From: Zeimonas sp050187175
GTDB taxonomy: Bacteria > Pseudomonadota > Gammaproteobacteria > Burkholderiales > Burkholderiaceae_E
Length of the DNA: 64,000 bases
Direction of reading: 5' to 3'
NCBI GenBank assembly: GCA_050187175.1
Contig: JBFWXS010000018.1
Coordinates: 1-64,000 of the forward strand
This document shows positions 57,208 through 64,000 of the stretch, piece after piece. The notes under the pieces are model-generated. The model had not been told where the DNA came from. It was given only the letters and a program-made list of their open reading frames with translations, and searched no databases. The position numbers and the translations under genes are program-made. Each line of letters begins with the position of its first letter. Positions within the stretch are counted from its first letter, which is position 1.

Positions 57208-58323
57208 ATGGCCAAACGCGACTATTACGAAGTGCTGGGGGTAGCCAAGAACGCCGGCGAAGACGAGCTGAAGAAGGCTTATCGCAAGCTGGCGATGAAG
57301 TACCACCCCGACCGCAATCCCGACAGCAAGGATGCGGAAGACAAGTTCAAGGAAGCCAAGGAGGCCTACGAGACGCTGACCGATCCGGCCAAGCGCGAGG
57401 CCTATGACCGCTTCGGCCATGCAGGCGTGGATCCGAACAATGGCTTCGGCGGCGGTGCGGGCGGCATGGGCGGCTTTGCCGACGTGTTCGGCGACATCTT
57501 CGGCGACATCTTCGGCGGCCAAAGGCAAGGGGGCCGCAGCAATGTCTATCGCGGCGCCGATCTGCGCTATGCGATGGAGATCACGCTCGAACAGGCGTCG
57601 AGCGGCTACACCACCGAGATCCGCGTACCGAGCTGGGAGAGCTGCGAAGTCTGCCACGGCAGCGGCGCCAAGCCGGGCACCAAGCCGAAGACCTGCCACA
57701 CCTGCGGCGGGCAGGGCGCGGTGCGCGTGCAGCAGGGCTTCTTCTCGATCCAGCAGACCTGCCCGACCTGCCACGGCACCGGCAAGGTCATTCCCGAGCC
57801 CTGCGTCAGCTGCGACGGCGTGGGCCGCGTGAAGAAGAACAAGACGCTGGAAGTGAAAATTCCGGCCGGCATCGACGACGGCATGCGGATCCGTTCATCC
57901 GGCAACGGCGAGCCCGGCATCAACGGCGGCCCGCCCGGCGACCTGTACGTCGAGATCCGCGTCAAGGAGCACGACGTGTTCCAGCGCGACGGCGACGACC
58001 TGCACTGCGAAGTGCCGATCAGCATCATCACCGCCGCGCTCGGCGGCAAGGTGCAGATCCCGACGCTGAACGGCCGCGCCGAGATCGATCTGCCCGAGGG
58101 CACGCAGTCGGCCAAGCAGTTCCGGCTGCGCGGCAAGGGCATCAAGGGTCTGCGCTCCAGCTATCCGGGCGACCTGTACGCGCACGTTGTCGTCGAGACG
58201 CCGGTGCGGCTGACCGACAAGCAGAAGCAGCTGCTGCGCGAGCTCGATGCATCGCTGAAGGATCCCAAGCACAGCCCGCAGACCAAGGGCTGGATGGATC
58301 GGGTGAAGGATTTCTTCCAGTAG
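57208..58323 (+). CDS. dnaJ: Co-chaperone DnaJ
   Basis: A 371-residue type I J-protein. J domain with HPD (AMKYHPDRNPDSKDAEDKF), a Gly/Phe-rich region (NGFGGGAGGMGGFADVFGDI), four CxxCxGxG zinc repeats (CEVCHGSG, CHTCGGQG, CPTCHGTG, CVSCDGVG) and C-terminal substrate-binding domains. It follows dnaK after 134 bp that contain a strong hairpin. Confidence 0.97.
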   Translation: MAKRDYYEVLGVAKNAGEDELKKAYRKLAMKYHPDRNPDSKDAEDKFKEAKEAYETLTDPAKREAYDRFGHAGVDPNNGFGGGAGGMGGFADVFGDIFGDIFGGQRQGGRSNVYRGADLRYAMEITLEQASSGYTTEIRVPSWESCEVCHGSGAKPGTKPKTCHTCGGQGAVRVQQGFFSIQQTCPTCHGTGKVIPEPCVSCDGVGRVKKNKTLEVKIPAGIDDGMRIRSSGNGEPGINGGPPGDLYVEIRVKEHDVFQRDGDDLHCEVPISIITAALGGKVQIPTLNGRAEIDLPEGTQSAKQFRLRGKGIKGLRSSYPGDLYAHVVVETPVRLTDKQKQLLRELDASLKDPKHSPQTKGWMDRVKDFFQ

Positions 58324-58373
58324 CAGCGGGGGTAGCGGGGCGGGCGCGGCGTAGCAGCCGCGCTCAGCCGCGC

Positions 58374-59000
58374 TCAGCCGCGCGGGCGCGCCCGGGTTCG
58401 TGCTTGCGCCCGGGCTCGCGGCGGCCGCTTGGTGGCCATCCTGGCGCCGGCCGCCTCGGCGCTGGCCGCCTTGGCGCCCGCTGCCTTGGCGCTCGCCGTC
58501 TTTTCCGCGGCCGCCTCATCGCCGGCCACCTCGTCGCCGGCCACCTCGTCGCCGTAGGCCAGCCGTTCGAGCGTGCGGCGCGTGATCTCCATCTCGCGTT
58601 CGCCGATGCGCCGGGCGAATTCACGTTCCGTCTCGTCGATGACGGCATGCAGGTGGACCAGATAGTCGGCCCCGCGCTCCGTGAAGCACACGATGCTGGC
58701 CCGCGCGTCGTCCGCATCGCGGTACTTGCGCACCAATCCCATCTGTTCGAGCACCGCGATGACCTGCGCCACCGCCTGGCGCGTGGTATGCGCGCGCTGC
58801 GCGATCACCGTGCTGCGCGTGCCTTCGAGATCGATGTAGGCCAGCAGCATGATGCAGGCATCCGGCATGGCCGGCAGCCCCGATGCCTCGATGGCCTGCG
58901 TGACGCGTTCCAGGAAGTTGCGGCGCGCCATCAGCAGCAGGCGGCTGAGGCCGCGCCTGCGCGTCGATTGAAGTTCATGGAAGCGCTTCTTGCCGATCAT
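58374..59000 (-). CDS. MarR family regulator with repeat-rich Lys/Arg tail
   Basis: A 208-residue protein. The winged-helix core (about 20-145) has STVIAQRAHTTRQAVAQVIA, VLEQMGLVRKYRDADDARAS and IVCFTERGADYLVHLHAVID. The last 60 residues are low-complexity, built by 15-bp repeats (GDEVA units; AKAAGAKAASAEAAGA), then a basic end (KRPPRARAQARTRARPRG) suggesting non-specific nucleic-acid contact. The start at 59000 (MIGKKRFHELQST) is preferred; the frame upstream crosses an 11-bp array. It is divergent from the Bug receptor/carboxyltransferase operon with a dyad at 59152 in between. Confidence 0.82.
   Translation of the reverse strand: MIGKKRFHELQSTRRRGLSRLLLMARRNFLERVTQAIEASGLPAMPDACIMLLAYIDLEGTRSTVIAQRAHTTRQAVAQVIAVLEQMGLVRKYRDADDARASIVCFTERGADYLVHLHAVIDETEREFARRIGEREMEITRRTLERLAYGDEVAGDEVAGDEAAAEKTASAKAAGAKAASAEAAGARMATKRPPRARAQARTRARPRG
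58443..58550. repeat. 15-bp tandem repeats in the 3' part of the marR gene
   Basis: Four GGCGCTGGCCGCCTT-like units (58443-58502) and two exact GCCGGCCACCTCGTC units (58521-58550) with a partial neighbour. They encode the Ala/Lys and GDEVA tail. Confidence 0.88.
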
Positions 59001-59062
59001 GACCGATCCGATGCTCTGAAGACCGAAGGGTAACGCGAACCGATCAGCGGCCGTCGACCAGT

Positions 59063-59117
59063 GCGCGACCGGCGCGCGACCGGCGCGCGACCGGCGCGCG
59101 ACTGGCGCCCGACCGGC
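59063..59117. repeat. 11-bp tandem repeat upstream of marR, five copies
   Basis: Unit GCGCGACCGGC three times exactly, then GCGCGACTGGC and GCCCGACCGGC. It lies between the marR start and its presumed operator, so copy number may change the leader length. Confidence 0.92.
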
Positions 59118-59151
59118 GGGCAAATGCACGAAGGCATGAATGCGCAAGTAA

Positions 59152-59165
59152 CTTGACAAATCAAG
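59152..59165. promoter_or_regulatory. Candidate MarR operator
   Basis: A perfect dyad CTTGA-CAAA-TCAAG in the divergent region, 63 bp upstream of the Bug gene start. It probably binds the neighbouring MarR. Confidence 0.6.
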
Positions 59166-59227
59166 GGGGCAAACCTATCGTGCGCAGACCGGTCCGCGCG
59201 GATCGGCCACAAGAACGGAGGAGATCC

Positions 59228-60193
59228 ATGCTGACCCGCAGAGAATTCGGGGCCGGGCTAGCGGCTGCCGCGGCCGCCCTGAGCATCCCGAAGGCGCGCG
59301 CCGACAACTGGCCGTCCAAGTCGGTGCGACTGATCGTTCCCTATGCGCCCGGCGGTACCACCGACCGGCTGGCTCGCGACCTCTCCGAGTTCCTGCGGCG
59401 CGAGCTGCGGCAGACGATCCTGGTCGAGAACCGTCCGGGGGCTTCGACGAACATCGGCAGCGAGATGGTCGCACGCGCCGAACCCGACGGCTATACGTTT
59501 CTGATCGGCAATGATCTGCTGGCGACGAATCCGGAAACCGGGCCGCAGCCGGGCTTCGATCCGCATCGCGATCTGGCGCCGGTGAGCCTGCTCACGCGCG
59601 TGCCGTGCCTGATCGCGGCCGGCCCCAAGTTCGCGGGCAAGGACATCGTCGAGATGATCCGGATGGCCCGCGCCGCGCCGAACAAGTACACGATTTCGAG
59701 TGCCGCGCTCGATCTGCAGGTGGGCCATCTGAACAGTGGCTCCGATATCTCGCTGGTGCATGTCCCGTACAAGGGCGGTGCCCAGGCGGCGGCCGACACG
59801 GTGGGCGGCCAGATCGACATGGTGATCGCCAACGTGCCGGTGCTGGCCGGGCTGGTCCGCTCGGGCCGTCTGCGTGCATTGGCGGTGTCCTCGGAGCAGC
59901 GCGTCGAAGCGTTTCCGGACGTGCCGACGCTGCGCGAGAGCGGCCTGTCGAACGCGGCGTTCGCCAACTGGTACGCGGTGTTCGCACCGGCTCGCACGCC
60001 TGCGCCTGTCATCCAGCGGATGGCCGAGCTGACGCGGCGCTACGTGGAAGAACCCGAAGTGCGCAAGCGCATGGCCAATGAAGGCTCGCAGCTGGAGTAC
60101 TCGACGCCCGATCAGCTGGCGCAGCTTCTCAAGCAGGACGCCGCGCAGGCGCAGGCCTTCGTCAAACGCAACCCCGATCAGTTCAAACGTTAG
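59228..60193 (+). CDS. Bug/TctC family tripartite tricarboxylate receptor
   Basis: A 321-residue periplasmic binding protein. The signal (MLTRREFGAGLAAAAAALSI, PKARA-DNW cleavage) has a Tat-like RREF. Bug motifs: VRLIVPYAPGGTTDRLARDL, ILVENRPGASTNIGSEMVAR, DLAPVSLLTRVPCLIA, VHVPYKGGAQAAADTVGGQI and FPDVPTLRESGLS. RBS CGGAGGAG ends 4 bases before the ATG. Followed after 8 bp by a carboxyltransferase gene, so its ligand is probably a carboxylic acid entering as a CoA ester; this is inference. Confidence 0.93.
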   Translation: MLTRREFGAGLAAAAAALSIPKARADNWPSKSVRLIVPYAPGGTTDRLARDLSEFLRRELRQTILVENRPGASTNIGSEMVARAEPDGYTFLIGNDLLATNPETGPQPGFDPHRDLAPVSLLTRVPCLIAAGPKFAGKDIVEMIRMARAAPNKYTISSAALDLQVGHLNSGSDISLVHVPYKGGAQAAADTVGGQIDMVIANVPVLAGLVRSGRLRALAVSSEQRVEAFPDVPTLRESGLSNAAFANWYAVFAPARTPAPVIQRMAELTRRYVEEPEVRKRMANEGSQLEYSTPDQLAQLLKQDAAQAQAFVKRNPDQFKR

Positions 60194-60201
60194 GAAAGCC
60201 G

Positions 60202-61734
60202 ATGGCACATCAGTCCTTGATCGACGAACTCGCCGCGCGCGAGCAGCGGGCGCTGCTCATGGGCGGCGCGGAAAAGCTGGCGCGGCGCCGCGCCGAAGGC
60301 CAGCTGAACGCGCGTGAACGCGTGGCTCATCTGCTCGATCCGGACAGCTTCCTCGAGTCGGGCATGCTTGCGACGTCCATCCGCCCCGCCGATCGCGAGC
60401 GCAGTCCGGCCGACGGCAAGATCGCCGGCTTCGGTCGCATCGACGGGCGCGACGTGGCAGTGGTGTCGAACGACTTCACGGTGATGGGCGCGTCCAGCAG
60501 CACGATCAACGGCAACAAGATCGCCCACATGAAATCCGTGGCGACGCGGCGCGGTCTGCCGATGGTCTTCCTCGGCGAGTCCACCGGCGCACGCATGCCG
60601 GACGTGATGGGCGCGCGCGGCATCAGCGGCGGCGACCGCCCGACGCAGTATCTGCGGATGCGCGAGACGCCGTGGGCCGCGGCCGTCCTGGGCCACTGCT
60701 ACGGTTCGTCGAGCTGGTACGCGGCGCTGGCCGATTTCGCGGTCATGCGCAAGGGCGCGCTGATGGCGGTCTCCAGCGTCAAGCTGACGTCGATGGCGAT
60801 CGGCGAAGCGGTCGACCCCGAGGCGCTCGCAGGCTGGGATATGCTCACCAGCGTATCCGGCCTGGTGGATCTCGCCGTCGACAGCGACGAGGAAGCGCTC
60901 GATGCGATCCGCCGTTTCCTGTCGTATCTGCCCAGCCATCACAACGAAGCGCCGCCGCGGCGACCGGTGCCGGCCGGCTCCGGCGAGCAGGCGCACCGCA
61001 TCCTCGACCTGCTGCCGGAGTCGCGCACTCGCGTCTACGATGTGCGCAAGATCATCCCGCTGTTCGTCGACACCGACAGCATGTTCGAGCTCAAGCCGCG
61101 CTTCGGCCGTTCGCTGGTGACCGCGCTGACCCGCATCGACGGCCATACCGTCGGCATCATCGCGAGCAATCCGATGCACAAGGGCGGCGCGCTGGACGTG
61201 GATGCCTGCAACAAGGCCACCAGCTTCATGGTGCTCTGCGATTCATTCAACATCCCGCTGGTGTTCATGGCGGACCAACCCGGCTTCCTGATAGGCATAG
61301 ACGGCGAACGCCGCGGCGCCGTCGGGCGCGTCATGAACTGGATGAACGCGCTGTCGCTGGTCACGGTGCCGAAGATCGCGATCGTGATGCGCAAGACCTA
61401 TGGGCAGGCAGTGCTCAACATGGGCGGCGCCGGCAATGCCGACGAGGTGATCGCGTGGGTGACGGCAGAGGTCAACTTCATGGATCCGCGCTCGGCGGTG
61501 ACCATCGTGCACGGCGTCAAGCAGGCGGACGACCCCGAGCGCTATGCGCAGATGGTCAAGGAGATGGAGAACGACTCGAGCCCATGGGACATGGCGTCCG
61601 CGTATGCGGCACACATGGTGATCAATCCGGCCGACACGCGGCGCACGCTGACGCGGCTGCTCGAAGTGCATAGGCTGCGGCTGAGCAACGGCGTCGGGCG
61701 CCGGCTGATGAGCACCTGGCCGACCAGCTACTGA
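60202..61734 (+). CDS. Acyl-CoA carboxylase carboxyltransferase subunit
   Basis: A 510-residue biotin-dependent carboxyltransferase of the PccB/MmdA family: the N-terminal LARRRAEGQLNARERVAHLL, DFTVMGASSSTINGNK, LGESTGARMPDVMG and, in the C-terminal half, FMADQPGFLIGIDGERRGA and KTYGQAVLNMGGAGNADEVI. The C-terminal part carries the carboxybiotin site. No biotin carboxylase or carrier subunit is adjacent, so it must use one encoded elsewhere, or it may be a decarboxylase-type alpha subunit. It forms an operon with the upstream Bug receptor; a terminator follows directly. Confidence 0.9.
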   Translation: MAHQSLIDELAAREQRALLMGGAEKLARRRAEGQLNARERVAHLLDPDSFLESGMLATSIRPADRERSPADGKIAGFGRIDGRDVAVVSNDFTVMGASSSTINGNKIAHMKSVATRRGLPMVFLGESTGARMPDVMGARGISGGDRPTQYLRMRETPWAAAVLGHCYGSSSWYAALADFAVMRKGALMAVSSVKLTSMAIGEAVDPEALAGWDMLTSVSGLVDLAVDSDEEALDAIRRFLSYLPSHHNEAPPRRPVPAGSGEQAHRILDLLPESRTRVYDVRKIIPLFVDTDSMFELKPRFGRSLVTALTRIDGHTVGIIASNPMHKGGALDVDACNKATSFMVLCDSFNIPLVFMADQPGFLIGIDGERRGAVGRVMNWMNALSLVTVPKIAIVMRKTYGQAVLNMGGAGNADEVIAWVTAEVNFMDPRSAVTIVHGVKQADDPERYAQMVKEMENDSSPWDMASAYAAHMVINPADTRRTLTRLLEVHRLRLSNGVGRRLMSTWPTSY

Positions 61735-61764
61735 ATGACGCGGCGGTGTCACCGCCGCGTCATT
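61734..61764 (+). terminator. Strong hairpin at the end of the carboxyltransferase operon
   Basis: A perfect 15-bp stem (AATGACGCGGCGGTG with its complement at 61750-61764) beginning at the last base of the stop codon. A T-rich stretch follows later (CATTTCGGGCTTC). Confidence 0.75.
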
Positions 61765-61835
61765 CGCGCTTCATTTCGGGCTTCTAGCATGACACGCGTT
61801 TTCTACCTCGTTCACCCAGCCAAGAGGAAAAACGC

Positions 61836-63314
61836 ATGTCAACTCCTTCATCATCGCGCCGCGGCCTGCTCAAGGGCTCGGCTGCCGGCGCCGCCGCGGC
61901 ACTGAGCGGCACCTTCGGCGCGTTCGCGCTGCGTCAGGCGCACGCCGCCGACGGCATCTCCGAACTGGTCGACTGTCCGTACGGGCCAGTCGCGCCGGTC
62001 GCCGATCTCAGCACCGGACTTCCCTTGCTGCAGCTGCCGCCGGGCTTCAGCTACAAGAGCTACGGCTGGACCGGCGACCGCATGGCCGACGGTCTCGCAT
62101 GTCCCGGCAGCCACGACGGCATGGCCGTGGTCCGTTCGCGGCGCGTCGGCCGCAGCACCGAAATCACCTTGATCCGCAATCACGAGCGCGGCATGGGCAC
62201 GGGTTCGCAGCTGATCGCGCCCGCCATGTATGACACGGGCGTGACCAGCGGCAGCCGTCCCACCGGCGGCACGACCAACCTGGTGTTCCGCGACGGCGAC
62301 TGGCTCGGCATCGAACCCAGCCTCGGCGGCACGCTGACCAATTGCGCCGGCGGACCGACGCCGTGGGGCACCTGGCTCACCTGCGAGGAGGTCGGCAGCG
62401 ATGCGATCAGCTCGCAGGGCAAGCGGCACGGCTACGTGTTCGAGGTCGCCGCCGACGCGGCCGACACCAGCGGCGAACCGCTGGTCGGCCTCGGCCGCTT
62501 CACGCACGAAGCGGTGGCCATCGATCCGTCCACCGGCGTCGTCTACCTGACCGAGGATCTGTCGGGCAAATCCGGCTTCTATCGCTTCCTGCCGAACGAT
62601 CGCAACGGGCGGCTCGGTTCGCTTGCGGCCGGCGGCACGCTGCAGATGGCCAAGGTGAAGGGCATGAACAACGTCGCGCTCGATCGGCCGGTGCTCGGCG
62701 AGCGCTACGAGCTCGAGTGGGTCGATATCGCCGATCCGGACCGGGCGCGCGGCAACGCGACGGGCTTGAACGGCGTCACCATCACCAGCGCCGCCGGCCC
62801 GTTCTGCCAGGGCTGGGTGCAGGGCGCGCTGCGCATGCGGCGCGGCGAAGGCATCTGGTACTTCGGCGGCAGCCTGTTCGTGGTCGACACCAGCGCCGGC
62901 GCTTCGGGCGAGGGTGCGGTCTGGCGTCTCGACCTGGCGTCGATGCAGCTGAGCTGCGTGTTCGCGCCGCCGCGCCAGGAAGTCGGCGACAACCCGGACA
63001 ACATCACGGTCAGCCCGCGCGGCGGCGTGCTGCTGTGCGAGGACGGCGACGCCGCCACCGACGCGTTCGGCTACGGCATGCGGCTGATGGGACTGACCGA
63101 CGAAGGCGACAGCTTCATCTTCGCCAAGAACAATGTGCAGCTCAGCGCTTCGCAGCTGGCGGCAGCCGGCAAGAGCGTCGCGGCGCGCGACTACCGCAAC
63201 CAGGAGTTCGCGGGAGCCTGTTTCGACCCGAGCGGCCGCTATTTGTTCGTCAACATCCAGACGCCCGGCATCACCTTCGCCATCTCCGGCCCGTGGGCCG
63301 AGGGCACGCTCTGA
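61836..63314 (+). CDS. PhoX/DUF839 family Tat-exported protein
   Basis: A 492-residue PhoX-like (DUF839) protein with a twin-arginine signal (SSRRGLLKGSAAGAAAALSG) and cleavage near AHA-ADG. Typical stretches are LPPGFSYKSYGWTGDRMADG, CPGSHDGMAVV, ITLIRNHERGMG, GGTTNLVF, TPWGTWLTCEEVGSD, GRFTHEAVAIDPSTGVVYLT, EDLSGKSGFYRFLPNDRNG and the C-terminal GACFDPSGRYLFVNIQTPGI. PhoX enzymes are Ca2+/Fe3+-dependent alkaline phosphatases, but many DUF839 proteins are uncharacterised and the metal ligands were not checked. A PEP-CTERM gene follows after 19 bp. Confidence 0.88.
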   Translation: MSTPSSSRRGLLKGSAAGAAAALSGTFGAFALRQAHAADGISELVDCPYGPVAPVADLSTGLPLLQLPPGFSYKSYGWTGDRMADGLACPGSHDGMAVVRSRRVGRSTEITLIRNHERGMGTGSQLIAPAMYDTGVTSGSRPTGGTTNLVFRDGDWLGIEPSLGGTLTNCAGGPTPWGTWLTCEEVGSDAISSQGKRHGYVFEVAADAADTSGEPLVGLGRFTHEAVAIDPSTGVVYLTEDLSGKSGFYRFLPNDRNGRLGSLAAGGTLQMAKVKGMNNVALDRPVLGERYELEWVDIADPDRARGNATGLNGVTITSAAGPFCQGWVQGALRMRRGEGIWYFGGSLFVVDTSAGASGEGAVWRLDLASMQLSCVFAPPRQEVGDNPDNITVSPRGGVLLCEDGDAATDAFGYGMRLMGLTDEGDSFIFAKNNVQLSASQLAAAGKSVAARDYRNQEFAGACFDPSGRYLFVNIQTPGITFAISGPWAEGTL

Positions 63315-63333
63315 CTCTGCAAGGAATCCCGCA

Positions 63334-64000
63334 ATGACCCCGATGAACTCCATGATCTCCGTGCACGCCATGACTTCAATGGCGCGCTTCTCCCGCGCCG
63401 TGTCGCTGGCGGCCGGTCTGGCCGCTTCCGCCGTCATCGCCGCGGGCTGGCCCGCCGGCGAGGCCCAGGCCGTCGCGCTGACCGGCTTTGCCAGCAACGG
63501 CGCCGCGAACACGGTCGACGACTATAGCGGCGGCCAGCTGCTGTCGTTCGACCTGAACGTCTACGGCGGCGACCGCTTCGATCTGAGCTTCGCCGTCGAC
63601 GCGGGGGACGTGGCCGCCGGACAGCTGACTTTCAATGCGCTCGTCAACAATCTGAGCGGCTTCAGCTTTCCCGAGCTGAACCTGCTGCTCACCGGCGTCA
63701 GCTTCGACGGCGCCGGCAGCGTCGTGCCGAGCTTCGGCGGCCTGTCGCAGCTATCGACCGGCGCGCAGGGTTTCTCGGCCCGGTTCCTGCCGGCCGAGCC
63801 CGCCATCGTCTTCATCGGCGACCCCACCGGCGCGGGCGGCGCGCGGCTGGACTGGACCATAGACGTCTCGCAGCTCAGCGCCGGTGATACCTTCTCGATG
63901 AGCGTCGCGACCGTGCCCGAGCCCTCGATGCTGGCGCTGCTGCTGGCCGGCGGTGGCCTGCTCGGGCGGGCGCTGCGGCGCCGCGGTCCCGCGCGTTGCG
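63334..64000 (+). CDS. PEP-CTERM sorting domain protein (3' end outside window)
   Basis: At least 222 residues with an N-terminal signal (FSRAVSLAAGLAASAVIAAG, EAQA-VAL cleavage), a Gly/Ser/Asp-rich beta-type mature region, and a complete PEP-CTERM tail: VPEPSMLALLLAGGGLLGRA followed by LRRRGPAR. The frame is open to base 64000; the stop should lie just beyond. PEP-CTERM proteins are sorted by exosortase to the cell surface or matrix. It begins 19 bp after the PhoX-like gene with AAGGAAT upstream and is probably in its operon. Several ATGs near the start (63334, 63343, 63352) leave the N-terminus uncertain. Confidence 0.85.
   Translation, partial: MTPMNSMISVHAMTSMARFSRAVSLAAGLAASAVIAAGWPAGEAQAVALTGFASNGAANTVDDYSGGQLLSFDLNVYGGDRFDLSFAVDAGDVAAGQLTFNALVNNLSGFSFPELNLLLTGVSFDGAGSVVPSFGGLSQLSTGAQGFSARFLPAEPAIVFIGDPTGAGGARLDWTIDVSQLSAGDTFSMSVATVPEPSMLALLLAGGGLLGRALRRRGPARC

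Noticed and set aside
58998..59159. Longer MarR starting at TTG 59159
   Set aside because: It would translate an 11-bp tandem array and overlap the operator dyad; ATG 59000 matches the core domain.

Overview
The window is high-GC chromosomal DNA from a member of the Burkholderiales (Betaproteobacteria). The evidence is family content and synteny: Bug-type tripartite tricarboxylate receptors beside MarR regulators, the glnA-DUF4124-ntrB-ntrC order, zapB-like/zapA/6S RNA/EVE, bamE divergent from fur beside dapB, nadK divergent from hrcA with hemH and grpE-dnaK-dnaJ downstream, and PEP-CTERM proteins. I cannot fix the family or genus. No phage, transposon, rRNA or tRNA was recognised. Six runs of exactly 100 N are scaffold gaps.

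Layout. 1-5966: yicC (minus), then a Ser/Thr kinase and PP2C phosphatase pair followed by rph, rdgB and hemW. 5967-11762: nitrogen control (glnA with a sigma-54 promoter and NtrC site, DUF4124 protein, ntrB, ntrC with an unusual glycine-rich linker). 11948-16013: gspE, gspF, lgt. 16047-19139: malonyl-CoA decarboxylase and malonyl-CoA synthetase. 19188-22362 (minus): orphan OmpR-type regulator, TauE/SafE permease, EVE protein, probable 6S RNA, zapA, zapB-like gene. 22554-32153: a DsbD/ScsB-like reductase, a cobalamin riboswitch with btuB and btuF, a ParA-like ATPase, and tldD/tldE. 32143-37055: exbD/exbB (minus), a ChaN-like lipoprotein, and ahpC-ahpF behind a good OxyR site. 37125-41267: PEP-CTERM protein, sulfatase, Bug receptor, divergent MarR. 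41323-43562: Fur-box small protein, dapB, bamE, fur. 43688-47960: a four-gene cluster of circularly permuted ATP-grasp, alpha-E protein, transglutaminase-like protease and the proteasome-like peptidase Anbu. 48009-58323: recN, nadK, hrcA, NTF2-like protein, hemH (N-terminus in a gap), Kbp-like protein, grpE, dnaK, dnaJ. 58374-64000: MarR, divergent Bug receptor plus acyl-CoA carboxyltransferase, a PhoX/DUF839 protein and a PEP-CTERM protein cut by the window end.

Two things stand out. First, short tandem repeats, most often with a 15-bp unit, recur across the window, both inside conserved genes (hemW, gspF, matB, btuF, the ATP-grasp gene, a marR, the sulfatase) and between genes. Coding arrays have units of 15 or 18 bp and so keep frame; arrays of 11, 13, 16, 19 or 22 bp lie outside genes or at a stop codon. 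Four of the six gaps fall in or beside such arrays. Second, the Anbu cluster is a compact, translationally coupled candidate peptide-ligase/protease system whose substrate is unknown.

The other two gaps (in the kinase and in ntrC) are flanked by identical 127-bp sequences. Removing one copy plus the N run restores an intact reading frame in both genes, so they are most likely unmerged contig ends rather than biological duplications.
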